From Eubacterium sp. (GTDB lineage Bacteria > Bacillota > Clostridia > Lachnospirales > Lachnospiraceae), in NCBI GenBank assembly GCA_022769785.1, contig JALEIY010000116.1, forward strand, positions 1-40,561: a stretch of 40,561 nucleotides of DNA, written 5' to 3'. The translations under genes were made by a program, and so were the position numbers. Below the pieces are notes generated by a model. That model was not told where the DNA came from, made no database searches, and was given only the letters and a program-made list of their open reading frames with translations. Positions 9,378 to 22,008 of this stretch are shown one piece after another (position 1 is the first letter of the stretch; each line of letters opens with the position of its first letter).

Positions 9378-9794
9378 ATGAAATGGATAAAATGGTTGCA
9401 GGAGAAAAATGAAACCCTGCTGGATCTGGTCTTCGGATGTATCGTATACAGCCTTGTATTTGAACTGGCGGGTCTGCTTCTGGTTAAGAATAAGGCAAGC
9501 TATACGCTGGGACTTTTGCTGGGAACAGGGATTGCCATAGGAATGAGTATCAGTATGTACCGGGGACTGGATGAATGTCTCATGATGGAACCCGGTAAAG
9601 CCAGATGGTCTATGACCATCCGGAGTATCATAAGAACGCTAGTTATGCTGGTTGCAGCGTGGATAGGCATGAGGTTTCGGATGTTCAGTTTCCCGGGAGT
9701 GATTATCGGGATACTCGGATTGAAGGTTTCGGCTCATCTGCATATGTATACCAATGTTTATATAACTAAAAAAATACGGAGGAAAGGAAGGTGA
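9378..9794 (+). CDS. atpI: ATP synthase subunit I-like membrane protein
   Basis: Four predicted TM segments, immediately upstream of atpB. Confidence 0.75.
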   Translation: MKWIKWLQEKNETLLDLVFGCIVYSLVFELAGLLLVKNKASYTLGLLLGTGIAIGMSISMYRGLDECLMMEPGKARWSMTIRSIIRTLVMLVAAWIGMRFRMFSFPGVIIGILGLKVSAHLHMYTNVYITKKIRRKGR

Positions 9795-9798
9795 AGAT

Positions 9799-10533
9799 AT
9801 GGGATGCGGATTAACAGGACCAGCGGCAGGAGCGATGCTTCTGAAAGGTGATGTGGATTTTTTCATTCACAGCTACTTTGAGTTTGAATTGTTTGGGCAG
9901 ACTCTTTCCATCAATACCACTATGGTATCTACCGTGATTGTGTGTATTGTACTGTTGGGACTGATTTTATTTGCAAGGCATGAGATTATGAAAGATTATG
10001 ATGAACCCAATGCGGTGCAGAATGCCGTGGAAATGATAGTTGAGCTTCTCGACAATGTCGTGAAGGGCAATATGGGACATCATGCGAAGAGCTACTTAAA
10101 CTATGTGGAAGTGCTCATGGCATTCATCTTTTTGTCAAATATCTCGGGCCTGTTCGGACTTCGCCCGCCGACGGCGGATTTCGGAACAACATTTGCACTT
10201 GCTCTTATCACCTTTGTCATGATTGAATACGCATGGATTAAAAGTAAAGGTATTCGCTTTGTCAAAGATTTATTTGAGCCGTTCCCGATCTTTCTCCCGG
10301 TCAATATTATCAGCGAGTTTGCCACTCCGGTTTCCATGTCCCTGCGTCTGTTCGGAAACGTACTGGCAGGAACGATTATGCTGGGGTTGTGGTACAGCCT
10401 GCTTCCATGGTTTGCAAAGATTGGAGTTCCGGCATTTCTGCATGCCTACTTTGATCTGTTTTCCGGAGCAATCCAGACCTATGTATTCGGAATGCTGACC
10501 ATGACATTTATCACAGATAAATACGCTGATTAA
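9799..10533 (+). CDS. atpB: F0F1 ATP synthase subunit a
   Basis: SMSLRLFGNVLAG motif with essential Arg, QTYVFGMLTMTFI. Confidence 0.97.
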   Translation: MGCGLTGPAAGAMLLKGDVDFFIHSYFEFELFGQTLSINTTMVSTVIVCIVLLGLILFARHEIMKDYDEPNAVQNAVEMIVELLDNVVKGNMGHHAKSYLNYVEVLMAFIFLSNISGLFGLRPPTADFGTTFALALITFVMIEYAWIKSKGIRFVKDLFEPFPIFLPVNIISEFATPVSMSLRLFGNVLAGTIMLGLWYSLLPWFAKIGVPAFLHAYFDLFSGAIQTYVFGMLTMTFITDKYAD

Positions 10534-10556
10534 CAATGGGAGAATATCCGATTTAA

Positions 10557-10862
<306 letters not shown>

Positions 10863-10901
10863 AATCGTGCGCCCGAGGGCTATTCGAAAGGAGGCCAAAG
10901 A

Positions 10902-11432
10902 GTGTTATTAACACTGGATAACAGAATATTCGGACTGGATCCGCAGCTTCTTTTTACGCTTGTTTTTCAGGGTATCGCGATTTTCATTCTCTTTATGGCT
11001 GCCAGCTATCTTTTGCTGGACCCGGTCAGAAAGATTCTGAATGACCGTAAAGAAAGGGTCATGAAGGATCAGAGGGATGCGGCCCGTAACAAGGAAGAGG
11101 CTGTCCGGATGAAGGACGAATATGATGGAAAGTTAAAAGATATTGATAAAGTTGCAGAGCAGATTCTTTCTGATTCCAGAAAGAAAGCACTGCAGAGGGA
11201 GAACCAGATCATTGCAGATGCGAAGAATGAGGCTTCCAGAATCATCGAGAGTGCCCGTCAGGAGGCAGAGCTTGAGAAAAAGCGTGTCAAGGATGAAGTG
11301 AAACAGGAGATGATTTCTGTGGCGTCTCTTATGTCTGAAAAGATTGTTGCCGCTTCCATGGATGAGGCAAAACAGAATGCGTTGATAGAACAGACACTGG
11401 AAGAGATGGGTGATGACACATGGCTAAATTAG
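10902..11432 (+). CDS. atpF: F0F1 ATP synthase subunit b
   Basis: N-terminal TM plus long amphipathic helix; GTG start; operon position. Confidence 0.94.
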   Translation: MLLTLDNRIFGLDPQLLFTLVFQGIAIFILFMAASYLLLDPVRKILNDRKERVMKDQRDAARNKEEAVRMKDEYDGKLKDIDKVAEQILSDSRKKALQRENQIIADAKNEASRIIESARQEAELEKKRVKDEVKQEMISVASLMSEKIVAASMDEAKQNALIEQTLEEMGDDTWLN

Positions 11433-11968
11433 TAAGCAGTACTTACGGTGATGCTCTGTTTGAACTTGCACTCGAGGAAAACAGACTGGATAGCTTCTAT
11501 GAGGAGATTCTGGCATCACGGCAGATATTTCTGGACAATGAAGAACTGCTGAAATTGCTGAATCATCCGAAGATTATAAAAGAAGAAAAAATTACTATCA
11601 TGGAGAACGTCTTTAAGGGACGGGTATCAGATGAGATTCTCGGTTTCTTCCATATTATTGTGACCAAGGATCGCTATAATGATATTATCGCCATTCTGGA
11701 TTATTTTCTTCACAAAGTAAAAGAGCATAAAGGAATTGGGACTGCCAGCGTAACATCGGCGGTGGTTCTCTCCGATACGCAAAAGGCAGCGATAGAAAAG
11801 CGTTTGCTCGAAACAACCAGATATGTCTCTTTTGAAATCGATTACCGGGTGGATCCTGCTATTCTCGGAGGACTGGTAATCCGTATTGAAGACAGAGTGG
11901 TAGACAGCAGCTTAAAGACACAGATTGACAAACTGAAGGCACAGCTGTCAAAGATTCAGTTGTCATAA
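11420..11968 (+). CDS. atpH: F0F1 ATP synthase subunit delta
   Basis: STYGDALFELALEENRLD; overlap with atpF. Confidence 0.95.
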   Translation: MAKLVSSTYGDALFELALEENRLDSFYEEILASRQIFLDNEELLKLLNHPKIIKEEKITIMENVFKGRVSDEILGFFHIIVTKDRYNDIIAILDYFLHKVKEHKGIGTASVTSAVVLSDTQKAAIEKRLLETTRYVSFEIDYRVDPAILGGLVIRIEDRVVDSSLKTQIDKLKAQLSKIQLS

Positions 11969-12013
11969 GTATTACAAGAGATTTTACAGATATATAGAAA
12001 GAAGGTGCATTAG

Positions 12014-13522
<1,509 letters not shown>

Positions 13523-13537
13523 GGGTGGTGAAGTGAT

Positions 13538-14401
13538 ATGGCATCAATGAGAGACATTAAAAGGCGGAAAGACAGTATTCAAAGTACGCAGCAAATCACC
13601 AAAGCCATGAAATTAGTTTCCACCGTAAAGCTTCAGAGAGCCAGAGTAAGAGCAGAGAACTCCAAACCGTATTTTGAAAAGATGTATGAGACGGTACAGT
13701 CTATCCTGGAGAAGTCAGGCAATATTGACCATCCTTATCTTACGGCAAACGGTTCCTCCGGGAAAGCTGTGATTGCAGTGACAGCCAACCGGGGACTTGC
13801 CGGTGGATACAATAATAATATTGTAAAGCTTATTGTGGACAGCGGCCTGAAGAAGGAAGAAGTAGCTGTTTATGGTATCGGAAAGAAAGGCGTTGAGGCG
13901 CTGGCACGCCGCGGTTATCGTATTGTGGAAGATGATTCCGATATTATCAATGAGCCTCTGTTTTCTGACGCAGCGGCAATTGGCAGAAAAGTGCTGGAAG
14001 CCTATGCGGCCGGTGAGGTCGGAGAGATTTATCTGGCTTATACAGAATTTAAAAACACTGTGGTTCACACCCCGAAGCTCATTAAACTGCTCCCTGTAGA
14101 GGTAGAAACTTCACAGGAAAAAGAGACCGAGGCGTCCAAAAACGCTCCGATGAATTTTGAGCCGGAGGCGGAGGAGTCTCTGGATATGATTATCCCGAAT
14201 TATATCAACAGCACGATTTACGGTGCGTTTATTGAGGCTGTGGCCAGTGAAAACGGCGCAAGGATGCAGGCAATGGATGCCGCAACCAGCAACGCCGATG
14301 AAATGATTTCCGCTCTGTCCCTGGCATACAACCGGGCAAGACAGGGTGCAATCACCCAGGAATTAACTGAGATTATTTCAGGTGCGGAAGCACTGAATTA
14401 A
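13538..14401 (+). CDS. atpG: F0F1 ATP synthase subunit gamma
   Basis: MRDIKRRKDSIQSTQQITKAMKLVST; NRARQGAITQELTEIISGAEAL. Confidence 0.97.
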   Translation: MASMRDIKRRKDSIQSTQQITKAMKLVSTVKLQRARVRAENSKPYFEKMYETVQSILEKSGNIDHPYLTANGSSGKAVIAVTANRGLAGGYNNNIVKLIVDSGLKKEEVAVYGIGKKGVEALARRGYRIVEDDSDIINEPLFSDAAAIGRKVLEAYAAGEVGEIYLAYTEFKNTVVHTPKLIKLLPVEVETSQEKETEASKNAPMNFEPEAEESLDMIIPNYINSTIYGAFIEAVASENGARMQAMDAATSNADEMISALSLAYNRARQGAITQELTEIISGAEALN

Positions 14402-14422
14402 TGCGAAAAAAGGAGTAAATAG

Positions 14423-15817
<1,395 letters not shown>

Positions 15818-15825
15818 GTGATTTC

Positions 15826-16233
15826 ATGGCAGAAAGATTATTCAGACTTGAGATTATCTCTCCGGATAAAATCTTCTATTCCAATGATGTGGTTATGGCA
15901 GAATATAATACCACCGAAGGAGAAGTCGGCGTATATGCGGGGCATATCCCTATGACACAGATTATTGCTCCGGGACGTCTTACCATCACAGAGGAGAAAG
16001 AGCAGAAAACGGCTGCTCTTCTCAGTGGATTTGTAGAGATAACTCAGGATAAAATGACAATACTTGCCGAATCTGTGGAATGGCCGCAGAATATTGATGT
16101 GGAACGGGCGCGTGAAGCTAAAATTCGTGCGGAACGCCGACTGGGAGCTCCGGGAGGCGAAACGGATATACAGCGTGCGGAGCTGGCATTAAAAAGAGCC
16201 CTGATTCGACTGGATGTGGCAGACCATTCATAA
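15826..16233 (+). CDS. atpC: F0F1 ATP synthase subunit epsilon
   Basis: LEIISPDKIFY, EGEVGVYAGHIPM. Confidence 0.96.
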   Translation: MAERLFRLEIISPDKIFYSNDVVMAEYNTTEGEVGVYAGHIPMTQIIAPGRLTITEEKEQKTAALLSGFVEITQDKMTILAESVEWPQNIDVERAREAKIRAERRLGAPGGETDIQRAELALKRALIRLDVADHS

Positions 16234-16248
16234 TAAGAAAGACTGATA

Positions 16249-16290
16249 AAAGGACCGGTTTCGGGATATTCCCGAAATTCGGTCTTTTTT
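16249..16290 (+). terminator. atp operon terminator
   Basis: GGACCGGTTTCGGGA-TAT-TCCCGAAATTCGGTCTTTTTT. Confidence 0.9.
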
Positions 16291-16378
16291 GACGTTTACG
16301 CATTCTCAGCCTCTTCTTGTGTTTTTTTCAATGGAAAGTTATAATATATGAAAGTCACGGAAAGGAAGTTTTTGGAGC

Positions 16379-17230
16379 ATGGAAAAGAAGCAGTCAATCA
16401 TGGATACAATCATGATTTTATATGATACATTTTATGAACAGGAAAAAAAGATTGCCACTTATATAATGCATCATCACAAAGAAGTGGTGAACATGACCAT
16501 CGGAGAGCTGGCAGAGATCTGTGGAACCAGTGTGGCGACGATTTCCCGTTTTTGCCGGAAATGCAATGTGGACGGATTTCATCATTTGAAAATCGGTCTG
16601 GCAAAAGAAATTGCTGCCAATGATGTGAATACGCCGGTATCCAATACGATTTCCCGGGATGAAATCGGCCAGTCTCTTCAGAATATTCTCGCTAATAAGA
16701 TAGAAGAGCTGAAGCAGACCATTTCATACATTGATGAAACAACGCTGAATACGGTCCTTGACGGAATTCAAAAAGCAGGGGTTGTACAGCTGGTGGCTGT
16801 AGGCAATACCATTCCGGTGGCTCTGGACGGCGCATTTAAATTAAGCCAGATTGGGATTCGGGCAGTTTCGGGAACCATCTGGGAGACGCAGCTTTCCTTT
16901 GCATTATCTCTGAAGCCGGGAGATGTTATGATTGCGATTTCCAATTCAGGGGAATCGATTCGAGTGGTTAAGATGGTGGAGGAGGCCAAAAAAAGAGGCG
17001 TCATGACGGTTGGTATCACCAACAATCCAAAATCCACAGTGGGAAGAAATGTGGATTATCATTTCCAGACATCCACCAGAGAAAAACTGTTTATGAATGA
17101 ATTTTGTTTTTCTAGAGTATCTGCCATGACGCTGATGGAGATTTTTTATCTGTTCCTTACCGTTGGAAATGAAAAAAGCTACGAGGAAGTCAGAGAAAGA
17201 GAAAGTCTCATTGCCGATGAAAAAATTTAA
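16379..17230 (+). CDS. MurR/RpiR family transcriptional regulator (HTH + SIS)
   Basis: HTH_6 N-terminus (GELAEICGTSVATISRFCRKCNVDGFHHLKIGLAKE) and SIS domain (AISNSGESIRVVKMVEEAKKRGVMTVGITNN). Confidence 0.93.
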   Translation: MEKKQSIMDTIMILYDTFYEQEKKIATYIMHHHKEVVNMTIGELAEICGTSVATISRFCRKCNVDGFHHLKIGLAKEIAANDVNTPVSNTISRDEIGQSLQNILANKIEELKQTISYIDETTLNTVLDGIQKAGVVQLVAVGNTIPVALDGAFKLSQIGIRAVSGTIWETQLSFALSLKPGDVMIAISNSGESIRVVKMVEEAKKRGVMTVGITNNPKSTVGRNVDYHFQTSTREKLFMNEFCFSRVSAMTLMEIFYLFLTVGNEKSYEEVRERESLIADEKI

Positions 17231-17254
17231 CGGAAGAACGCTTTGAAACAGGCC

Positions 17255-17287
17255 AGGTTGTCACAGTAAAGTGGCAGCCTTTTTTTT
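17255..17287 (+). terminator. rpiR-family regulator terminator
   Basis: AGGTTGTCAC-AGTAAA-GTGGCAGCCTTTTTTTT. Confidence 0.85.
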
Positions 17288-17294
17288 GACTCTT

Positions 17295-17445
17295 CACGAA
17301 AATAATTATTTCCAAAATAAAAATATACAAAAATATATATCGTTTTTTATGGAATGTCACGAAAAATAATTTTCGCAAAGATATAAATTGACAAAAATAA
17401 TTATCGTGATATACTCAAGATACAAAAACAAATATTGCAATATTT
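17295..17445 (+). promoter_or_regulatory. Operator array plus promoter for the PTS operon
   Basis: CACGAAAATAATTATTTCC (17295-17313), CACGAAAAATAATTTTCGC (17358-17376), ACAAAAATAATTATCGTG (17391-17408) overlapping TTGACA(17388)-16-TATACT(17410); perfect palindrome AAATATTGCAATATTT (17430-17445). Confidence 0.7.
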
Positions 17446-17538
17446 AAAAGAAACAAAAAAAATTTTCGCCACGATTTCATCGGGGGAATGATGAAAAAAA
17501 CATATGACGTTTTAGAGAGAAGGATAGGAGGAACCCAT

Positions 17539-19455
17539 ATGAGAATCAATGAATTGCTGGACATTCGGTCCATTGAACTGGATGCTCAGGTATCTGATAA
17601 GCTGGAAGCCATTGATTATATGACGAAGCTCATGGAACAGAGCGGCAATCTGACAGACCGAGAAGCCTACAAAGAGGGGATTTTAAGCAGAGAACAAGAG
17701 GGCACCACAGGGATTGGAGATGGAATAGCCATCCCGCATTCCAAATGTGCAGCGGTAAAAAAACCGGGACTGGCAGCCATGGTTGTAAAAAATGGCGTAG
17801 ACTATGATTCCTTAGACGGACAGCCGGTTCAGCTCATTTTTATGATTGCAGCACCGGAGGGAGGAGCCAACGAGCACCTGGAAGCCCTTTCCAAATTATC
17901 TACCATGCTGATGAATCCTGACTTTAAAGAAAATCTGCTGAAGGCAAAGACAAAAGAAGAATTTTTACAGGTTATCGCAGAAAAAGAAACCCTGACCGAT
18001 GAAAAGAAAACAGAAAAACCACAGGCAGAAGGGTACCGTGTCCTGGCAGTAACCGCCTGCCCAACCGGAATCGCCCATACCTTTATGGCGGCAGAAAGTC
18101 TGGAGGAGACCGGAAAGAAAATGGGAATTTCAGTAAAGGTAGAAACCCAGGGTGCCGACGGAGCCAAAAATGTACTGACCAAAGAAGAGATTGCAGCGGC
18201 AGAATGTATCATCATTGCAGCAGATAAAAATGTGAATCTGGCTCGTTTTGATGGAAAGCCGGTCATTGTCACGAAAGTCGCTGACGGAATTCATAAAGCA
18301 GAAGAACTCATCAACAAAGCAGTCAGTGGAAACGTGGCTCCATATCATCACACAGGAACCGTAGAAAAAAATGAAGAAAAAACAGAAAAAGAAAGCATCG
18401 GACGACAGATTTACAAACATCTGATGAACGGGGTTTCCCATATGCTTCCGTTCGTTATCGGAGGCGGTATTCTCATTGCGATTGCATTTTTGCTGGATGA
18501 TTATAGCATTGACCCGGGCAATTTTGGAAAAAACACACCGGTTGCCGCATACTTTAAGACCATCGGAGAATTATCCTTTGGAATGATGCTTCCGATATTA
18601 TCCGGATTTATTGCCATGAGTATAGCAGACCGTCCCGGCCTTGCAGTAGGTATTGTAGCAGGTCTTGTTGCAAAGGCAGGAATGACCTTCGGCAATCCGG
18701 CCGGTGGAGACGTAAATGCCGGATTCCTTGGTGCCATTTTTGCCGGTTTTGCAGCCGGATATGTAATTCTCGCATTGAAAAAACTCACGGCGAAAATACC
18801 ACAGTCTTTAAACAGTATCAGACCGATGATAATTTATCCGGTATTTGGTGTGTTCATCGGTTCCGTTGTTACAACCGTAATCAATCCATTAATGGGTATG
18901 ATTAACACCGCACTTTCCAATGCCCTCAACAGCTTAAGCGGAACCAGCAAAGTCCTGCTCGGTGTAATTTGCGCAGGTATGCAGTCCGTAGATATGGGAG
19001 GTCCGGTAAATAAGACATCCTATGTATTTGCCACTTCCCAGCTGGCAGAAGGAAACTTTGAAATCATGGCAGCAGTTATGGCAGGAGGAATGATTCCGCC
19101 ACTGGCCATTGCCCTTTGTACCACATTCTTCAAGAACCGCTTTACCAAAAAAGAAAGAGAATCCGGTCTGGTCAATTATCTGCTGGGACTCTCCTTCATC
19201 TCAGAAGGAGCCATTCCATTTGCAGCCAGTGACCCGGTTCGCGTGCTTCCTTCCTGTATCGCCGGTTCTGCAGTAGCAGGCGGATTATCCATGTTCTTTG
19301 GATGTACACTGCGGGCACCGCATGGCGGAATCTTCGTACTGCCAACCATCGGCCATCCGCTGCAGTATGCATTATCCATTTTGATAGGCTCCGTTGTGGG
19401 ATGCCTGATTCTGGCGGTACTGAAAAAGCCGCTTCCGGAAGAAGAGGAAGAATAA
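17539..19455 (+). CDS. PTS fructose-family transporter subunit IIABC
   Basis: EIIA (GIAIPHSK), EIIB (VTACPTGIAHTFMAAE), EIIC membrane domain; RBS GGAGGA. Confidence 0.93.
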   Translation: MRINELLDIRSIELDAQVSDKLEAIDYMTKLMEQSGNLTDREAYKEGILSREQEGTTGIGDGIAIPHSKCAAVKKPGLAAMVVKNGVDYDSLDGQPVQLIFMIAAPEGGANEHLEALSKLSTMLMNPDFKENLLKAKTKEEFLQVIAEKETLTDEKKTEKPQAEGYRVLAVTACPTGIAHTFMAAESLEETGKKMGISVKVETQGADGAKNVLTKEEIAAAECIIIAADKNVNLARFDGKPVIVTKVADGIHKAEELINKAVSGNVAPYHHTGTVEKNEEKTEKESIGRQIYKHLMNGVSHMLPFVIGGGILIAIAFLLDDYSIDPGNFGKNTPVAAYFKTIGELSFGMMLPILSGFIAMSIADRPGLAVGIVAGLVAKAGMTFGNPAGGDVNAGFLGAIFAGFAAGYVILALKKLTAKIPQSLNSIRPMIIYPVFGVFIGSVVTTVINPLMGMINTALSNALNSLSGTSKVLLGVICAGMQSVDMGGPVNKTSYVFATSQLAEGNFEIMAAVMAGGMIPPLAIALCTTFFKNRFTKKERESGLVNYLLGLSFISEGAIPFAASDPVRVLPSCIAGSAVAGGLSMFFGCTLRAPHGGIFVLPTIGHPLQYALSILIGSVVGCLILAVLKKPLPEEEEE

Positions 19456-20126
19456 TGAAAAGAAAATGTGCAAAAATCGCCTATGACATGATAAAAGACC
19501 ATATGACCGTCGGGCTCGGCGGAGGCTCCACGGTTGCCTTGCTCATAGAAGAGCTGGAAAAAAATCCAAAACAGATTATGGCAGTCACACCCTCTGACGA
19601 TACCATGGAGCTTTGCCTCTCGCATCATATTCCACTGCTTCCCTTAGAAGCGGTGGAACAGGTGGATATCGCTTTTGATGGCTGCGACGAAGCAGATGAA
19701 AAGCTTCATGCATTAAAAAGCTGTGGCGGCATTCACACGAAAGAGAAAATCATTGCAGCCATGGCAAAGGACTATGTGCTTCTGGCAGACGAAACCAAAT
19801 TTCATGAGACCTTACCGTTTCGCTATCCCGTAACGGTAGAGGTGATTCGCTCCGCGAGAGCCTTTGTGAAAAAAACACTCATGGAAATGGGCGCAGAAGT
19901 GGTGGAACGAAAAACAGACAAAAAGGCAGGTCTGGTCATCAGCGATGACGGACATTACCTTATGGAAGCCTCATTTTCAGAAGTAAAAAATATAGAAACC
20001 TTAAATGCGGCGCTGAACGAAGTGCCGGGCATTGTGGAACACGGATTATTTTGCGGCGTTGTAACAAAAGTAATCGTTGCAGGCCGGGACAAATGTAAGA
20101 TAGTTGACAGGAGAAATGAAAAATGA
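19455..20126 (+). CDS. Ribose-5-phosphate isomerase A-like protein (divergent)
   Basis: VGLGGGSTV, IAFDGCDEADEKLHALKSCGGIHTKEKIIA correspond to RpiA motifs; TAATG start/stop overlap with PTS gene. Confidence 0.85.
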   Translation: MKRKCAKIAYDMIKDHMTVGLGGGSTVALLIEELEKNPKQIMAVTPSDDTMELCLSHHIPLLPLEAVEQVDIAFDGCDEADEKLHALKSCGGIHTKEKIIAAMAKDYVLLADETKFHETLPFRYPVTVEVIRSARAFVKKTLMEMGAEVVERKTDKKAGLVISDDGHYLMEASFSEVKNIETLNAALNEVPGIVEHGLFCGVVTKVIVAGRDKCKIVDRRNEK

Positions 20127-21094
20127 AAAAATATAATTGGGGAATACTTGGAACCGGATGGATTGCCCATGAAATGGGAGAAGCTCTTCTGGCAGTAAAC
20201 GGAGAGATTTATGCCGTTTGTGATACCACACTGGAAGGAGCCAAAAAATATGCCGGAGAATTTGGTGTAAAGAAAGCCTACGGCAGTGCGGATGAGATGA
20301 TTGCCGATGAAAACGTGGATATCGTCTATATTGCAACACCACACAGCCTTCATTACAAGTTCCTTTTACAGGCAGTAAAAGCAGGAAAGCATGTTTTCTG
20401 CGAGAAATCCATCACTGTCAACAGCCGTCAGCTGGAAGAGTGCGTGGCCGTTGCACAGGAAAAAGGTCTTGTGATTTGTGACGGTGTGACCTTGCTTCAT
20501 ATGCCTCTCTACAAAAAATTAAAAGGAATCGTGGAGAGTGGTGCCATCGGTGATATCAAAATGGTACAGGTCAACTTCGGAAGCTGCAAAGAATACGATG
20601 TAAACAATCGTTTCTTCTCCAAAGAGCTGGCAGGAGGAGCCTTACTGGATATTGGAGTATATGCCACATCCTTTGCCCGTTTCTTCATGAAGAGCAAACC
20701 AAATGTAGTTCTCACCACAGCCAATTATTTTGAGACTGGTGTGGATGAGACCAGCGGAATTATTCTGAAAAACCCGGATGGACAGATGGCAGTCATGGCG
20801 CTCACCATGCGTGCAAAGCAGCCGAAACGCGGAGTTGTTGCCGGCGAAAAAGGCTTCATTGAAATCTGTGAATATCCAAGAGCCGCCAAAGCAACAATCA
20901 CATACACAGAGGATGGACACACGGAAGAAATCACAGCAGGAGAATCCGAAAAAGCGTTACAGTATGAAGTACAGGATATGCAGGACTATGTGGAAAACAG
21001 CAGCGGAGCAGAAAACCTCCAGATTATCCGGGATGTGATGGAAACCCTGACATCTGTCAGAAACCAGTGGGGAATGGTCTATCCATTTGAATAA
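20123..21094 (+). CDS. Gfo/Idh/MocA family oxidoreductase
   Basis: GILGTGWIAHEM Rossmann, VFCEKSITVN, AGGALLDIGVY. Confidence 0.92.
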   Translation: MKKYNWGILGTGWIAHEMGEALLAVNGEIYAVCDTTLEGAKKYAGEFGVKKAYGSADEMIADENVDIVYIATPHSLHYKFLLQAVKAGKHVFCEKSITVNSRQLEECVAVAQEKGLVICDGVTLLHMPLYKKLKGIVESGAIGDIKMVQVNFGSCKEYDVNNRFFSKELAGGALLDIGVYATSFARFFMKSKPNVVLTTANYFETGVDETSGIILKNPDGQMAVMALTMRAKQPKRGVVAGEKGFIEICEYPRAAKATITYTEDGHTEEITAGESEKALQYEVQDMQDYVENSSGAENLQIIRDVMETLTSVRNQWGMVYPFE

Positions 21095-21105
21095 GGGGAA
21101 TAAGC

Positions 21106-21879
21106 ATGAGTAAAAAATACTTCTTTTTTGACATTGATGGAACATTGACAGACCGCAGTACGGGAGAGATTGTGCCCTCTGCCAGAAAAGCCCTGCAGAA
21201 ATTGCAGGAGGCAGGACATTTTGTGTCCCTGGCAACAGGACGGGCGGCCTACAAAGCAGAGAAATTCCGTGCAAAACACGATTTTCCAAACATGGTCTGC
21301 AACGGGGGTCATGGCATTTATCTGGATGGTGAATTAAAGGAAAATCGTCCGATTGATTACGAGAAAGCACTGGCGGTTTACCGCCAGGCCATCGAGCTGG
21401 GCTACGGCGTCTATGTGGCACTGGACGATTCAGAAAAAGTTTATGCCAACAGCTTCCTTTTCCATGAGCAGGTGGGATTGCGAAAAGAACCGACCGTTTA
21501 TATTATTGATGAAAACTTTGATCCGGCCAACTGCGATGCAATCTACAAATTATATATTTCCATCCCGGAGGCGGAAGAAGAAAAACTGACGCTGAAGGAC
21601 ACGCTGGGACATCTCCGGTTTGCCAAAGACTATCTGATGTTCCAGCCGGACGAAAAAAAAGAAGGAATTTTACGAATGCTTTCCTACGTAGGCGGCAGAC
21701 CGGAAGACGTGGTGGTATTTGGCGATGATTATAATGACCTCGATATGTTCGACGATACCTTTTATAAAGTAGCCATGGGAAACGGCTGCGATGCGTTGAA
21801 AGCAAAAGCGGATTATGTTGCCGCAGCAAATGTGGAGGACGGAATATACAAAGCCTGTGAGGAACACGGGTGGTTTTAA
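21106..21879 (+). CDS. Cof-type HAD-IIB family hydrolase
   Basis: FFDIDGTLTD, LATGRA, VFGDDYNDLDMF. Confidence 0.92.
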   Translation: MSKKYFFFDIDGTLTDRSTGEIVPSARKALQKLQEAGHFVSLATGRAAYKAEKFRAKHDFPNMVCNGGHGIYLDGELKENRPIDYEKALAVYRQAIELGYGVYVALDDSEKVYANSFLFHEQVGLRKEPTVYIIDENFDPANCDAIYKLYISIPEAEEEKLTLKDTLGHLRFAKDYLMFQPDEKKEGILRMLSYVGGRPEDVVVFGDDYNDLDMFDDTFYKVAMGNGCDALKAKADYVAAANVEDGIYKACEEHGWF

Positions 21880-22008
21880 GAAAAACATGGCAGCGATTTC
21901 CTTCTATTTTCTGAAAACTGCTGGACAAAGCCGAAAGAATCCTTATAATTATAAATATAAGATATCCGGAAAAATGAGCCGGACAAGTGGAAAAAGGAGG
22001 GAATAGAC

